Assembly: GCA_028554645.1 (NCBI GenBank)
Contig: JAQOOI010000060.1
Coordinates: 92,501 to 107,500, forward strand
Reading direction: 5' to 3'
DNA length: 15,000 nt
Origin: Omphalotus guepiniiformis
Lineage: Eukaryota > Basidiomycota > Agaricomycetes > Agaricales > Omphalotaceae
A program made the translations under genes and the position numbers. The stretch's first letter is position 1. Every line of letters begins with the position of its first letter. Shown piece by piece: positions 8,165 to 15,000 of the stretch. A model generated the notes under the pieces. It ran no database searches, was not told where the DNA came from, and was given only the letters and a program-made list of their open reading frames with translations.

Positions 8165-8272
8165 TTTTCGCCGTCCTTGCTTTAGCAGCCCTACTTTAGC
8201 TGTCCCGTACTTGTCGTTTTCTGCTTTAGCAGCTCCCGTACCCTCCCATTAGCAAATTGAGGGTGCGGTAAA
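8165..8272. repeat. GC cluster with three CTTTAGC motifs
   Basis: It contains TTGCTTTAGCAGCC, TACTTTAGCTGTCCCGTAC and CTGCTTTAGCAG in succession, then TACCCTCCC...GAGGGTGCGGTA arms (about 8229-8270). An open frame crosses it, but the Leu/Ala/Pro-rich product looks like a by-product of the repeats. Confidence 0.65.
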
Positions 8273-8489
8273 AGAAGCTTAAAAAATTAATAAAAATTAT
8301 TGGTAATTTTAATACTTAAAAAATTTAAAACTATTAAAATTAAAAGAAGCTTTTTACTTAATTAAAGATATGAAGCGCGGAGCGAAGGCAACAAAAAAAA
8401 AATTTTTTTTTTTCATTAATAGACAAAATTTTACATTTAAAATAAAAAATGAATTCAAAAATAACTGTTTTTTTTTTTTTGGAGTGAGA

Positions 8490-8575
8490 AATAAATATTT
8501 CCCCTTATTTGTTACTAGGATTTATTAGAAGTTGAGGGTTGCTTCACTGTATCAAGATTTGCTTATAATTCTCTT
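8490..8575 (+). pseudogene. Probable LAGLIDADG endonuclease remnant
   Basis: Allowing two single-base deletions, 8510-8572 reads VTGFIEVEGCFTVSRFAYNS. This resembles the first helix of LAGLIDADG_1 proteins (usual pattern TGFIDGEGCF.VS). A GC hairpin (8576-8636) follows at once, and no downstream domain could be read. It is probably a decayed free-standing or former intronic HEG. The call rests on about 16 residues, so it is tentative. Confidence 0.45.
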
Positions 8576-8636
8576 GCTCCCCGCCCCATTCCTGCTTTAG
8601 CTGAAGCGAGGGCTGCTAAAGCAGGGGAGTGCTTCA
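8576..8636. repeat. GC hairpin with perfect CCTGCTTTAGC arms
   Basis: CCTGCTTTAGC (8591-8601) has its exact reverse complement at 8615-8625. An outer CTCCCC...GGGGAG pairing and the shared CCCCGCCCCATT module (8579-8590) are also present. It interrupts the LAGLIDADG-like remnant. Confidence 0.85.
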
Positions 8637-8676
8637 ATTGGAGCAAACAATGTTAAAAAAAACTGTTATATCACCA

Positions 8677-8762
8677 CCTCGCCTCCGCCGAAGGCGAGGC
8701 GGCTACGCCCACTACCCGCTTTCCTCCGATTTGCCTGCTTTAGCTGAGGGAGGGAAGCGGTT
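8677..8762. repeat. GC cluster with the CCGCCGAAGGCGAG module
   Basis: CCTCGCCT (8677-8684) and AGGCGAGG (8692-8699) form a perfect 8-bp stem with loop CCGCCGA. Downstream, CCGCTTTCCTCC...GAGGGAGGGAAGCGG forms a second hairpin around TGCCTGCTTTAGCTG. Confidence 0.8.
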
Positions 8763-8812
8763 AGTTATAGCGAGCATTCACTAACTCGCTAATGTGAATG
8801 AGCAAGAGTGAG

Positions 8813-8826
8813 TTGCCTAAGCAAGA
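8813..8826. repeat. Dispersed repeat TTGCCTAAGCAAGA
   Basis: Exact copies are at 8813-8826 and 10557-10570. TTGC-CTAA-GCAA is itself a small palindrome and resembles TTGCTAAAGCAA at 7621-7632 and 10514-10525. Confidence 0.6.
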
Positions 8827-9096
8827 TTGGTGGTTGTGTTTAATAAAGGTAAAATAATTAAAAAAGTAGTAACATAATAAATAGAGAAAATACCACTAAT
8901 TTTAACTTTAAATAAAAAGAGTAGCTGCTTATGCGGCCCTCATATAAGGATAGTAGGGGTTTATATTAAATAAATAGTAAAGTAAATATTTAGCTAATTA
9001 TAATAATTTATAATTATAAAATTTATTTATATATATTATTTCAAAAAAAATAAATATAAAAATGAAGTAATTTATATATATTTAATTAAAATATAA

Positions 9097-9125
9097 CCTA
9101 TAAGGTTCAAATCCTTTACTCTTTA
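9097..9125 (+). other. tRNA T-arm-like sequence
   Basis: TAAGG-TTCAAAT-CCTTT has the form of a tRNA T-stem and loop, followed by ACTCTTTAG in the place of an acceptor 3' strand. A matching AAAGAGT occurs only about 200 bases upstream (about 8918-8924). A damaged alternative, AATGAAGT, lies at 9061-9068. No D-arm or anticodon arm could be folded by eye, so this may be a tRNA remnant or chance. Confidence 0.25.
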
Positions 9126-9304
9126 GATTATATAATTTTTTAATAATAAATTTTTATTATTTTTAGTTATATAAGAATTATAAGTCAAAGATTACATTCT
9201 TAAGATGCCTTTAACTCTAAATTTCCTCTATTTAAATTTTTACTTGCAATAATATAAGGGACTTTTATTATTTTTAAAAATTTCTTTTTTTTTTAAACTT
9301 TTTG

Positions 9305-9362
9305 CTGCGCCCTCGCCTCCTTCCTTGCTTTAGCTGCTAAAACGCATGACGGCGGCTGCGCA
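9305..9362. repeat. GC cluster with TTGCTTTAGCTGCTAA
   Basis: GCTGCGCCCTCGCC...ACGGCGGCTGCGC forms imperfect outer arms around TTGCTTTAGCTGCTAAAA. Confidence 0.55.
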
Positions 9363-9449
9363 AATTTAGTTTTTTGATATTATTTTATTAAAAAACAAAA
9401 AAACTTTAAGCCCCGCTTCCACTCTTCCTTCTGGCTTTATAAAAAAAAA

Positions 9450-9497
9450 AGCGACAGCGCTCGCGTCAGGCGAGCGAGTGATGCTGGTTGTGTCGCT
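9450..9497. repeat. Double GC hairpin
   Basis: The outer stem is AGCGACA (9450-9456) with TGTCGCT (9491-9497). The inner perfect stem is CGCTCGC/GCGAGCG (9458-9464, 9470-9476). The AGCGACA/TGTCGCT pair is the same as the outer stem at 7654-7696. Confidence 0.8.
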
Positions 9498-9629
9498 ATG
9501 GTTTATTAAGAAGGGATAAATTAATTATTTTTGCTCCCTTACTAAAACTATTGCTTTTTGCTTACTGCTTTATAATTACTAATTGCATTTTCGCTTCATA
9601 TAAATTGAGTTGCTCGCTTCTATCTTTCA

Positions 9630-9800
9630 TCTTCCCTTTCCCCTCACCCTTTCCCTCGCTCCCCGTCCGCTCCCCGCTTTAGCAGCAACCAGCTAAAGCA
9701 GGGAGCTGAGGGTAGGTGGGGGGGGGGGAGGGTGCTAGAAGTCAGGGGGTGCGGAAGGATTTTTACCTCTTGCTTTAGCAGAAGCCGAAGATCCGCTTTA
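9630..9800. repeat. GC cluster with CTCCCCGCTTTAGC hairpin
   Basis: CTCCCCGCTTTAGC (9670-9683) pairs with GCTAAAGCAGGGAG (9692-9705) with one mismatch. C-rich upstream and G-rich downstream tracts extend the arms. A further TTGCTTTAGCAGAAGC follows near 9770. Confidence 0.8.
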
Positions 9801-9984
9801 AGCTATAAAAAAGGGTTTAAAAAGTAATTATATAGTAGTTGTTGATAAGTCAACGGAGTTTACCGCTTCACTACATTAACATTTTTTGTTTTTTTTTAAG
9901 GAAGGAATGGTGTTTAAATGTCTATTTTTTAATTATACAAAATTTTTATAATGATTTATTTTTTTTTTTCTCTCTTTAGCTACC

Positions 9985-10130
9985 TACATGACGCTCGCCA
10001 TTAAGCGCTAGCGGCTAGTGATAGCAACCCCTGCTTTAAGTGCTTTTAGATGCTTTAGATGCTTTAGCGGCTTTAGCTTTTTTAGATGTTTTAGGATGCT
10101 TTAGAATGCTTTAGCTGGGACTGCAACCGC
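9985..10130. repeat. Tandem expansion of the CTTTAG core
   Basis: Between 10031 and 10118 about nine GCTTTAG/GTTTTAG-like units follow one another with spacers such as AT, CG or GA. It reads as a degenerate tandem array of the motif that forms hairpin tips in the other GC elements. Confidence 0.7.
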
Positions 10131-10304
10131 GCTTTTTGTTTTTGCTTATATTTTTTTAAGAAATGCTTTTTTAATTCGCTTCTATTTAATAATTTTAAAG
10201 AATAAGTACTTTTTTTTCTTTCCTATTAAATTCTTTTTTATTTACCTTTAAATTTACACTTTATTTTTTAATAATAAAAAAAGATTTTAGGTTAAAAATT
10301 AGTT

Positions 10305-10600
10305 ACCCTCGCTCGCTTATGGCTTCGCTTATGTCACCCTCCTGCATTAGCACGGTATGCAAACAGCTTGGGAGCCGATTTGACTTACTCTCGCTTAACA
10401 TCTTATTAATGCAATTGCAAAATCAAGTAAGTGGTACTACTCCTTGCTCAACTTAAAATCGCTATTACTGAACTCGCTATCGCTCGCTCGCATAGCTAGC
10501 TAAGGCAGGCGGGTTGCTAAAGCAAGGGTGACGTGCGGCAGGGTGAAGCGGAATAATTGCCTAAGCAAGAGTGATGTAACTAAAGTGGGACAGTTAACAA
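10305..10600. repeat. Mixed GC patches with small palindromes
   Basis: This holds CTCGCTCGC runs, TTGCTAAAGCAA (10514-10525) and TTGCCTAAGCAAGA (10557-10570). No gene was recognised. It ends about 130 bases before the cox2 start. Confidence 0.55.
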
Positions 10601-10728
10601 AAGTTAGAGAGCAAAATCAAATAAAAAAAGAAATAAACAGATAATAAAAATTTTTTTATTAATATTTTTAAATTAAAAAATATGAATCCCAGTAAAAATT
10701 AAGACTGACAAATTTTTAAATTAAAATT

Positions 10729-11115
10729 ATGACACAATTTTTTTTTTTTTTTTTCAATTTTTTAATACTATATTAAATGATGCTGCTCAACCTTGGCAAT
10801 TTGGTTTTCAGGATAAGTTTGCTGTCACCAGGATTTACTATACATCTTACTAACATGGTAGCTTAGTAACATTACATAATACTATTGGTTTTTTATTTAG
10901 TTTTAAATTTAGTTTTTCACAGTATTTTGAGTTGCTTTTTCTCATATAACTTTATTATTACAATGAATAATAAAAATCCTATTATTTACAAGTATATAAA
11001 CTCACGGTTCAATTATAGAAGTAATATGGACTATTACACCAGCTTTAGTTTTTTTTTAAATTGGCCTATTGCCTTTTTACCCCTTCTTTGTTCCAAATTA
11101 CTATATTTAATGGAT
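10729..11115 (+). CDS. cox2: Cytochrome c oxidase subunit 2, exon 1
   Basis: Cox2 carries the CuA centre that receives electrons from cytochrome c in complex IV. The start is set at ATG 10729 (MTQF..., a T/F-rich leader), the nearest in-frame start before NDAAQPWQFGFQD (10776-10814), the standard N-terminal motif. After a damaged first transmembrane helix (about 10830-10950) come MNNKNPIIYKYIN (about 10963-11000) and a HGSIIEVIWTITPALVF-like stretch (about 11002-11052). IAFPS and KLLYLMD (to 11115) end the second transmembrane helix. The sequence is missing bases in several places, for example CTCACGGTTCAATTATAG for NHGSIIE. The exon stops at LYLMD where relatives continue EV..PTLTIK; those residues appear at about 12347, after intron 1. 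Confidence 0.9.
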
Positions 11116-11149
11116 AAACCAAATGAATCTATTTGGTCATGATCTAGAT

Positions 11150-11937
11150 ATAAACAGCATTGGCTTCCCTAACATTCACTCAGTTAAGAAAATTTTTTAT
11201 CTCAGGGGGGGGGGAGTCCACTAATGAAGTAGTTTCCATTTGGTGGTTACATAGGTGCCAAGCGAACCAACTATCAGACCCCTCCAATAAGCAATTTCAA
11301 CGTGAAAGTATTTTAACAGTGGGTATTTTAAAACAATGAAATCCTCTCACCAAACTAAAGTGAGGCCAATCGTCCCCTAGGAGATGGTTTTTCCTATAGC
11401 AATTTACCTCGCGAACCTCTGTACACCGTACTTTGTATTTACTCAACTATTAAGCGATTTAAATACATTTGACACGTGTATCTAACTTTCAGTCCCTACT
11501 GTGGACGAGTTCCTCTGTAATAATCCTGGTCTACGAAAAGGAATCCCTTATCCTTTCATCCAAGTAATGACTCGCAGTTATCCTGCTCTTATTCCATTGT
11601 ACGAATTAAATTTTAATCGAGTTTGTGCTAATGGTAAAAGTAAAACAAAGGTTATTACTACAGATTTACTACAATATTTAAATCCAGTATCCTCTTGCTT
11701 ATTGAGCAATGGACGACGGATCTTGGACTCCTAGTGGGTTTTATTTTCATACAGAAGCTTTCACCATTTAAGGAATGTTACCTGTTGGTTGCCATGCTTT
11801 CATTACCGTTTTGGACTGTTTAGTACAATCCAACAACATGAAGGCAAACCTATGATAAAAATTGCAGGTAAGTCTATGACCTTATTTCGATCTATTGTAA
11901 CTCTGCACTTCCACCAATCAATGCCTATATAAGCTAC
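11150..11937 (+). CDS. LAGLIDADG homing endonuclease of cox2 intron 1 (frameshifted copy)
   Basis: The second domain is clear. RSYPALIPLYELNFNRV (about 11574-11625) is followed by NGKSKTKVITTDLLQYLNPVS (about 11630-11692). Then comes AYWAMDDGSWTPSGFYFHTEAFT (about 11696-11765), which holds the second LAGLIDADG motif with its DDG. EGKPMIKIAGKSMTLFRSIV (about 11840-11902) and HFHQSM (about 11910-11925) close the fold. A likely first motif, PLGDGF, lies at about 11374-11390, but the sequence between it and 11500 could not be aligned. One extra base near 11692 splits NPVS from LAYW. The N-terminal lead (for example NEVVSIWW, about 11223-11246) may be joined to exon 1. Unlike the cob intron HEG, it has no GC palindrome inside its reading frame. 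Confidence 0.8.
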
Positions 11938-12114
11938 GACAGTAATAGAAAAAAGACTTCGTCCCCTTTAGCTGGAAGGCTAATTGAAATAATTTCGCTA
12001 TAAGCTGGAAAACTCTTAATGCTTTTAGGTACGTTTATATCTTGTTAATATACGTTAAAATTCTAGAGTTATCCCCTTAATATATTAATATTCTAATCTT
12101 ATTGGAGGGTCAAT

Positions 12115-12285
12115 AGACAATCAGCAGGACAATTCGACAAAATAGCAATATTTTATTGCTAGAGTAGAATTCCCCTCCCAGTGAGGAATAAACACCGACG
12201 CGAAAACAATCCCTCCTATTTCCTCGTCGTGCACACATAGCTACTTTGACCCCCAGAAAGTAGGGATGGATGATATACTCCCAAC
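12115..12285 (+). ncRNA. Group I intron core (cox2 intron 1), partly readable
   Basis: GACAATCAGCAGGACAA (about 12116-12132) matches the Q-like string of the cob intron. A perfect 8-bp hairpin, TAGCAATA/TATTGCTA (12143-12161), follows. CTACTTT/AAAGTAG (12241-12263) fits P8, with GATGATATACTCCC (about 12269-12282) in the S position. The R element was not identified with confidence. Confidence 0.65.
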
Positions 12286-12340
12286 TCTTTTTTTCCCTGC
12301 GACTAACAATATCGAAAAAAGTAAAGGAAATGGTGTTTGG

Positions 12341-12815
12341 TCCCTTCCAACATTAACTATTAAAGGTAGTAGGTCCACCAATGGGTTAACTGGTCCTTGA
12401 TGGAATAGTAGTGATGTTTTATTAACTGAAAAAGTGGGAGAAATCTAATAGATTTTGATGTCGTACATGATCCCTGAACATCTGGATTTAGAATTAGGGC
12501 AAAATTTAAGAATTTTTATTAGAATGTAGATAATAAATTAATAGTAACCCGAAGTAGATTGTCCATTATTAGATTAATAGTTTGTTTACAGGTTGGCTTG
12601 GAATGGTTAATTTCATTTCTTTTTTGCAGTTTTTCCTTCATTAGGGTTTTTTTTTAAAATTAGATGTGAGAGCCAGTCCCCCCAGGAAAAGAACCTTAAT
12701 ACCACAGTAATCTTTTTTTTTCTTGGGCTGAGAGTAAACTGGGAAATATTTTATGGGCCAGTGGTGTTTTCTGAGATTTTTTGTGGTGTTTTTGGGGCAT
12801 GGAAAATTTAAAATA
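12341..12815 (+). CDS. cox2: Cytochrome c oxidase subunit 2, exon 2
   Basis: It begins at PTLTIK (about 12347) and continues with a damaged VVGHQWYWSYEYSD (to about 12415), LLTEKVGEI, FDxYMIPE (about 12452-12478) and LELGQ. DNKLIVTRSRLS (about 12528-12570) follows. The CuA site is then traceable: HSFAVPSLG (about 12613-12645, the His ligand), KLDV, a degraded PGRLNQTTVIF region, and CSEICGVNH (about 12765-12800, Cys, Glu, Cys and His ligands). Many extra T and A bases break the frame. All expected CuA ligands can be placed, so the underlying gene is probably functional. The exon ends just after GVNH; MPIAIEAV is found after intron 2. Confidence 0.85.
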
Positions 12816-13111
12816 ATAAAAAACGAAAAGTGCATGGGTTCCCACCCCCCCCCATGTTAAAAATATAACTATATGCTAGAACCACCTTTTTCCCCTCCTG
12901 CTATACACCCTCTTTATACTTACTTTTCCCCTTTGTTTTTAAAGCAATACTTTGTTTTTAGTTCAAGAGGAAGGCCAAGGTAAAAAAAAAATTTTTTTGT
13001 TTTTTAAATGGTAATAGAGGAGTGTGAAATTAGCCAAGGGTTAATTCTTCCAAAGTTAAATATAACTTTATAAGGGCAAGGATACTATCAAATAATACTT
13101 AAGGTTACTAG

Positions 13112-13190
13112 AAGGCTAAATAAGTTAGCCTTAGAGGACTCTATACGTTATACAACTAAATTTTAATTAGTTAAAGCAATAGTCCTATCC
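13112..13190 (+). ncRNA. Group I intron core (cox2 intron 2)
   Basis: A perfect hairpin, AAGGCTAA/TTAGCCTT (13112-13132), in the P6 position leads into R, AGAGGACTCTATACG (13133-13147). AACTAA/TTAGTT (13154-13172) fits P8, and S, AAGCAATAGTCC, follows (13174-13185). GGACT in R and AGTCC in S pair exactly as P7. Confidence 0.8.
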
Positions 13191-13608
13191 TTTTGGAAAG
13201 AAAAGATAATTAAATTTAAAGAAAAAGAGCTGTAAATATCATTCCTGTATGTCTCCCGATTGGGTTGTTATTGATAAATTAAATTATAAATTGTTATTTT
13301 TCTTTAAATGAAACATTACTCTTGTCAATCCTACAGAAAAACACAAATAGATTACATTCAAATCCTGCTATTTGTCAAATTTATATAAATCGCTAAATAG
13401 TATGATTTTATTATATTAGTACAAAGGCAGAACCGCCTGTGCTAAAGCAAAGAGAATGCTAAAAAAACTCCAATATTTTTTTCTATTATATAACCATCCT
13501 ATTGCTCAATTCTATTTTATCATTCTATCTTTATATGAAATAGCTTACAAATCAGCCATTGGTGTAAAAATGTAAATTCAGCCTATTTGTAAAATATAAT
13601 CTTACCTA

Positions 13609-13634
13609 CCGCCGAAGGCTGAGAATGGGATTCT
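13609..13634 (+). repeat. CCGCCGAAGGC-GAG module in cox2 intron 2
   Basis: CCGCCGAAGGC-T-GAG (13609-13623) and the following AATGGGATTCT match 6241-6266 in the nested GIY-YIG gene over about 25 bases with few differences. It lies upstream of the readable part of the intron 2 endonuclease. Confidence 0.6.
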
Positions 13635-13929
13635 CTTCAGTAAATAGTATAAGGTCTGATAACCTGCGGTATTTTACCCTATTTTTGTCAATGATAAAGA
13701 TTTCATACCTTAGGATATTCCTAAAGCACTTTTATTTACACCGGTGCTCTCCGTAACAACAACATAAACAAATAATGCTTTTTTACTAAAAAATTTTGTA
13801 TACATCAAAAAAAAATTTGATCCAGTTACCCAGTAATGTTGGTTTTTTAAAAAAGTAATTGGGAGGTGCATTATTACACATTAAGTATATTGCGAGATTA
13901 TTCCTAAACCACTCATTGAACTATTTGCT

Positions 13930-14470
13930 AAGATTAAATCCTAATTATGGTTTTAAACTAACGGGACCATGAATATGATTTTCTTCTGTGATTATAACTT
14001 TATATGAATTAACGATTGACAGAAACAAGTTCGATATTGAGTGCAAACTAGAACCTTCATTAAATGGTGTAGTTTTTTATGCTAACTCTGGTTCTTCTCA
14101 TAATTACCCGGTTCAACAATGGCTACCATCACGAGATGAAGACATCTAATATAGAATAGCTCTTTCCATTTCTTAACAGCATCTTATAAATCAAGCAACT
14201 AAAGATCATACATAGAAAAAATAGAACTGGCATTAAAGTTTCCGATGAAAACAATAAAAAAAATGGCAGCCTTCACAATTTATCTCTTAAGAAAGGTCGT
14301 TGATCAGTAATTTTATTTGATGTAAAAGACGATCGATAAAAAGAAAGTGTTTTTGATACAGTTGCTTCTTTACGCAAGAGAACTAAAAATCTAGTGATAT
14401 GACACAATCAATAGATGAGCTTTTAGATGGTAAAATACACCACACTAAATCTTTAAAGATATCCTTTAGT
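13930..14470 (+). CDS. Probable GIY-YIG endonuclease with NUMOD3/NUMOD1 tail (cox2 intron 2, frameshifted)
   Basis: The readable part looks like the second half of a GIY-YIG homing endonuclease. NPNYGFKL, IWFSSVI and LYELTIDR match the pattern kYGf..F.L..w....ELl..E. LEPSLNGVVFYANSGSSHNY (about 14050-14108) fits the usual kPeyN...AgSSlGy. TKDHTRKNRTGIKVSDEN (about 14198-14250) and the following KKGR are NUMOD3-like. VILFDVKDDR (about 14308-14337), VFDTVASLRKRT (about 14348-14384) and ELLDGKIHHTKSLKISFS (about 14417-14470) are NUMOD1-like. The catalytic GIY...YIG part upstream could not be read, so the nuclease class is inferred from the tail order and could be HNH instead. Several indels are present. 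The ORF ends just before exon 3. Confidence 0.55.
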
Positions 14471-14488
14471 TAGAATAAAAATTTAGTC

Positions 14489-14573
14489 ATGCCTTATCGC
14501 TATTGAAGCAGTCACAAGTAAGATGATTTCCTTAATATGGCTGGATTCACAAATCATTAATTGTGATTTTTAG
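14489..14573 (+). CDS. cox2: Cytochrome c oxidase subunit 2, exon 3 (C terminus)
   Basis: MPIAIEAVTS (14489-14518) continues GVNH of exon 2, with one extra T after ATGCC. DDFLN then WLDSQIIN complete the protein if one base near 14534-14536 is removed, giving stop TAG at 14571-14573. Read without correction the frame ends earlier at TAA 14558-14560. WLDSQ is typical of fungal Cox2 ends, so the later stop is preferred. Confidence 0.8.
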
Positions 14574-15000
14574 AAAAATTTTTTGCTATATTAGTTGCGA
14601 TTTAAATTCTAATTGATATTTATTATATTTAGGAATTTTTTATTGTCATTAATAATTTAATATTTATAATATGATAATATAGATAAATTTATTAATATTT
14701 TTTAATTAATCTTACATGTCTTAGATTAATTTTTAAAGATTATAATTTATTAAATTTTGAGTGGATCTAATCTTGGTCTTTCTTCTCCCTCCGCAAACTG
14801 AGTGTTCTAATTCTTCTAATTCTAATCTTACTCCTAATAATAAACTTTAAACAAAATCAAACCAATATTACTCCAGACCCTAATAATGGTTCTTTTATTA
14901 CTTGCATGGATTTGATTTTAATTGTGAAACGGATGTAGGCCTTTTCACAAGATAGTACAGTTAACATGGATAATAACAATCCAGATAATCATATATCAAC
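14574..15000 (+). other. AT-rich flank and unidentified Asn/Ser-rich coding-like stretch
   Basis: About 180 bases of almost pure A/T sequence (14574-14760) show no tRNA. From about 14765 the + strand reads SNLGLSSPS then Asn/Ser/Thr/Pro-rich text and NITPDPNNGSFITCMD (about 14860-14912), with frame changes. The codons look protein-like, but no family was recognised; it could be the start of another HEG or a free-standing ORF cut by the window end. Confidence 0.35.

Larger units (their letters stand above)
7497..10728. other. cob-cox2 spacer packed with GC palindromes
   Basis: The 3.2 kb between the cob stop and the cox2 start has no complete gene I can identify. AT-rich stretches alternate with at least ten GC-rich palindromic clusters, listed separately. 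A Lys/Ile-rich coding-like stretch is at about 7858-7905, and another (VLCLIRDKIKIGKVYPIIPKNN) at about 8088-8155; their family is unknown. A probable LAGLIDADG remnant is at 8490-8575. No convincing complete tRNA was found. Confidence 0.7.
11116..12340 (+). mobile_element. Group I intron 1 of cox2
   Basis: It separates LLYLMD from PTLTIKVVGHQWYW of Cox2. The endonuclease gene comes first and appears to run on in frame from exon 1 (DKPNESIWSW... after LYLMD). The group I core follows at 12115-12285, so the HEG lies in a loop 5' of the core, the reverse of the cob intron. Splice sites are approximate. Confidence 0.75.
12816..14488 (+). mobile_element. Group I intron 2 of cox2
   Basis: It splits CSEICGVNH from MPIAIEAV, directly after the CuA ligand cluster. 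The core is at 13112-13185 and the HEG follows it, as in the cob intron. Small GC patches occur at about 13430-13450 and 13609-13623. The 5' boundary is uncertain because 12800-13010 is rich in homopolymer errors. Confidence 0.75.

Noticed and set aside
8070..8252. 60-residue ORF across 8070-8252
   Set aside because: The second half is the translation of CTTTAGC repeats. Only the first half looks coding-like, and it is noted as a low-interest finding.
8917..9125. tRNA with a long intron (AAAGAGT ... T-arm ... ACTCTTT)
   Set aside because: The 200-base separation and lack of a foldable D-arm or anticodon arm make this unsupported; only the T-arm-like piece is listed at low confidence.
9488..9682. 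64-residue ORF in the spacer
   Set aside because: It lies between two GC clusters with a Ser/Pro/Leu composition from the repeats; no family resemblance.
7556..10600. CRISPR-like array in the spacer
   Set aside because: The repeats are palindromic, irregularly spaced, of variable length and lack unique equal-sized spacers; they are dispersed GC hairpins.
12641..12835. 64-residue minus-strand ORF
   Set aside because: It is the shadow of cox2 exon 2, whose CuA-site codons are on the plus strand.

Overview
The window looks like fungal mitochondrial DNA in draft-quality, indel-rich form. Three things support this. Two respiratory-chain genes, cob and cox2, lie on the + strand. TGA is read as Trp at conserved positions (cob PEW at 4856-4858, cob 7303-7305 and 7413-7415), which is genetic code 4. 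Both genes carry group I introns with homing endonuclease genes (HEGs), set in very AT-rich DNA. The species cannot be told from the sequence. Almost every gene has single-base frameshifts, mostly at homopolymers, so no long clean ORF survives and coordinates of exons and ORFs are approximate.

Layout. 1 to about 4340: strongly degraded or error-rich sequence with long A, T and G runs, a few GC-rich hairpin patches and no gene I can name. About 4345-7496: the 3' part of cob, in two exons split at the PEWY motif of the Qo site by a 2.3 kb group I intron. That intron has a readable core (4986-5077) and a LAGLIDADG HEG. The LAGLIDADG HEG is itself cut at its second catalytic motif (GLAYWI / DDG) by a complete-looking GIY-YIG HEG (5732-6625) flanked by GC hairpins. 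7497-10728: a 3.2 kb spacer filled with GC-rich palindromic elements that share modules such as CTCCCTGCTTTAGC, CCCCGCCCCATT and AGCGACA, plus one likely LAGLIDADG remnant. 10729 to about 14573: cox2 in three exons with two group I introns. Intron 1 carries a LAGLIDADG HEG, and intron 2 carries a probable GIY-YIG HEG with NUMOD3/NUMOD1 tails. 14574-15000: AT-rich flank and an Asn/Ser-rich coding-like stretch of unknown nature.

How it fits together. cob and cox2 encode the catalytic cores of complexes III and IV. The rest is selfish DNA in three layers: group I introns, HEGs that spread them, and a family of GC-rich hairpins that has colonised spacers, introns and the HEG reading frames. I see no GC hairpin in a readable cob or cox2 exon. 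At least three GC inserts inside HEGs keep the local reading frame open. The two observations most worth a second look are the HEG-within-HEG nesting at a catalytic motif and the in-frame GC palindromes.
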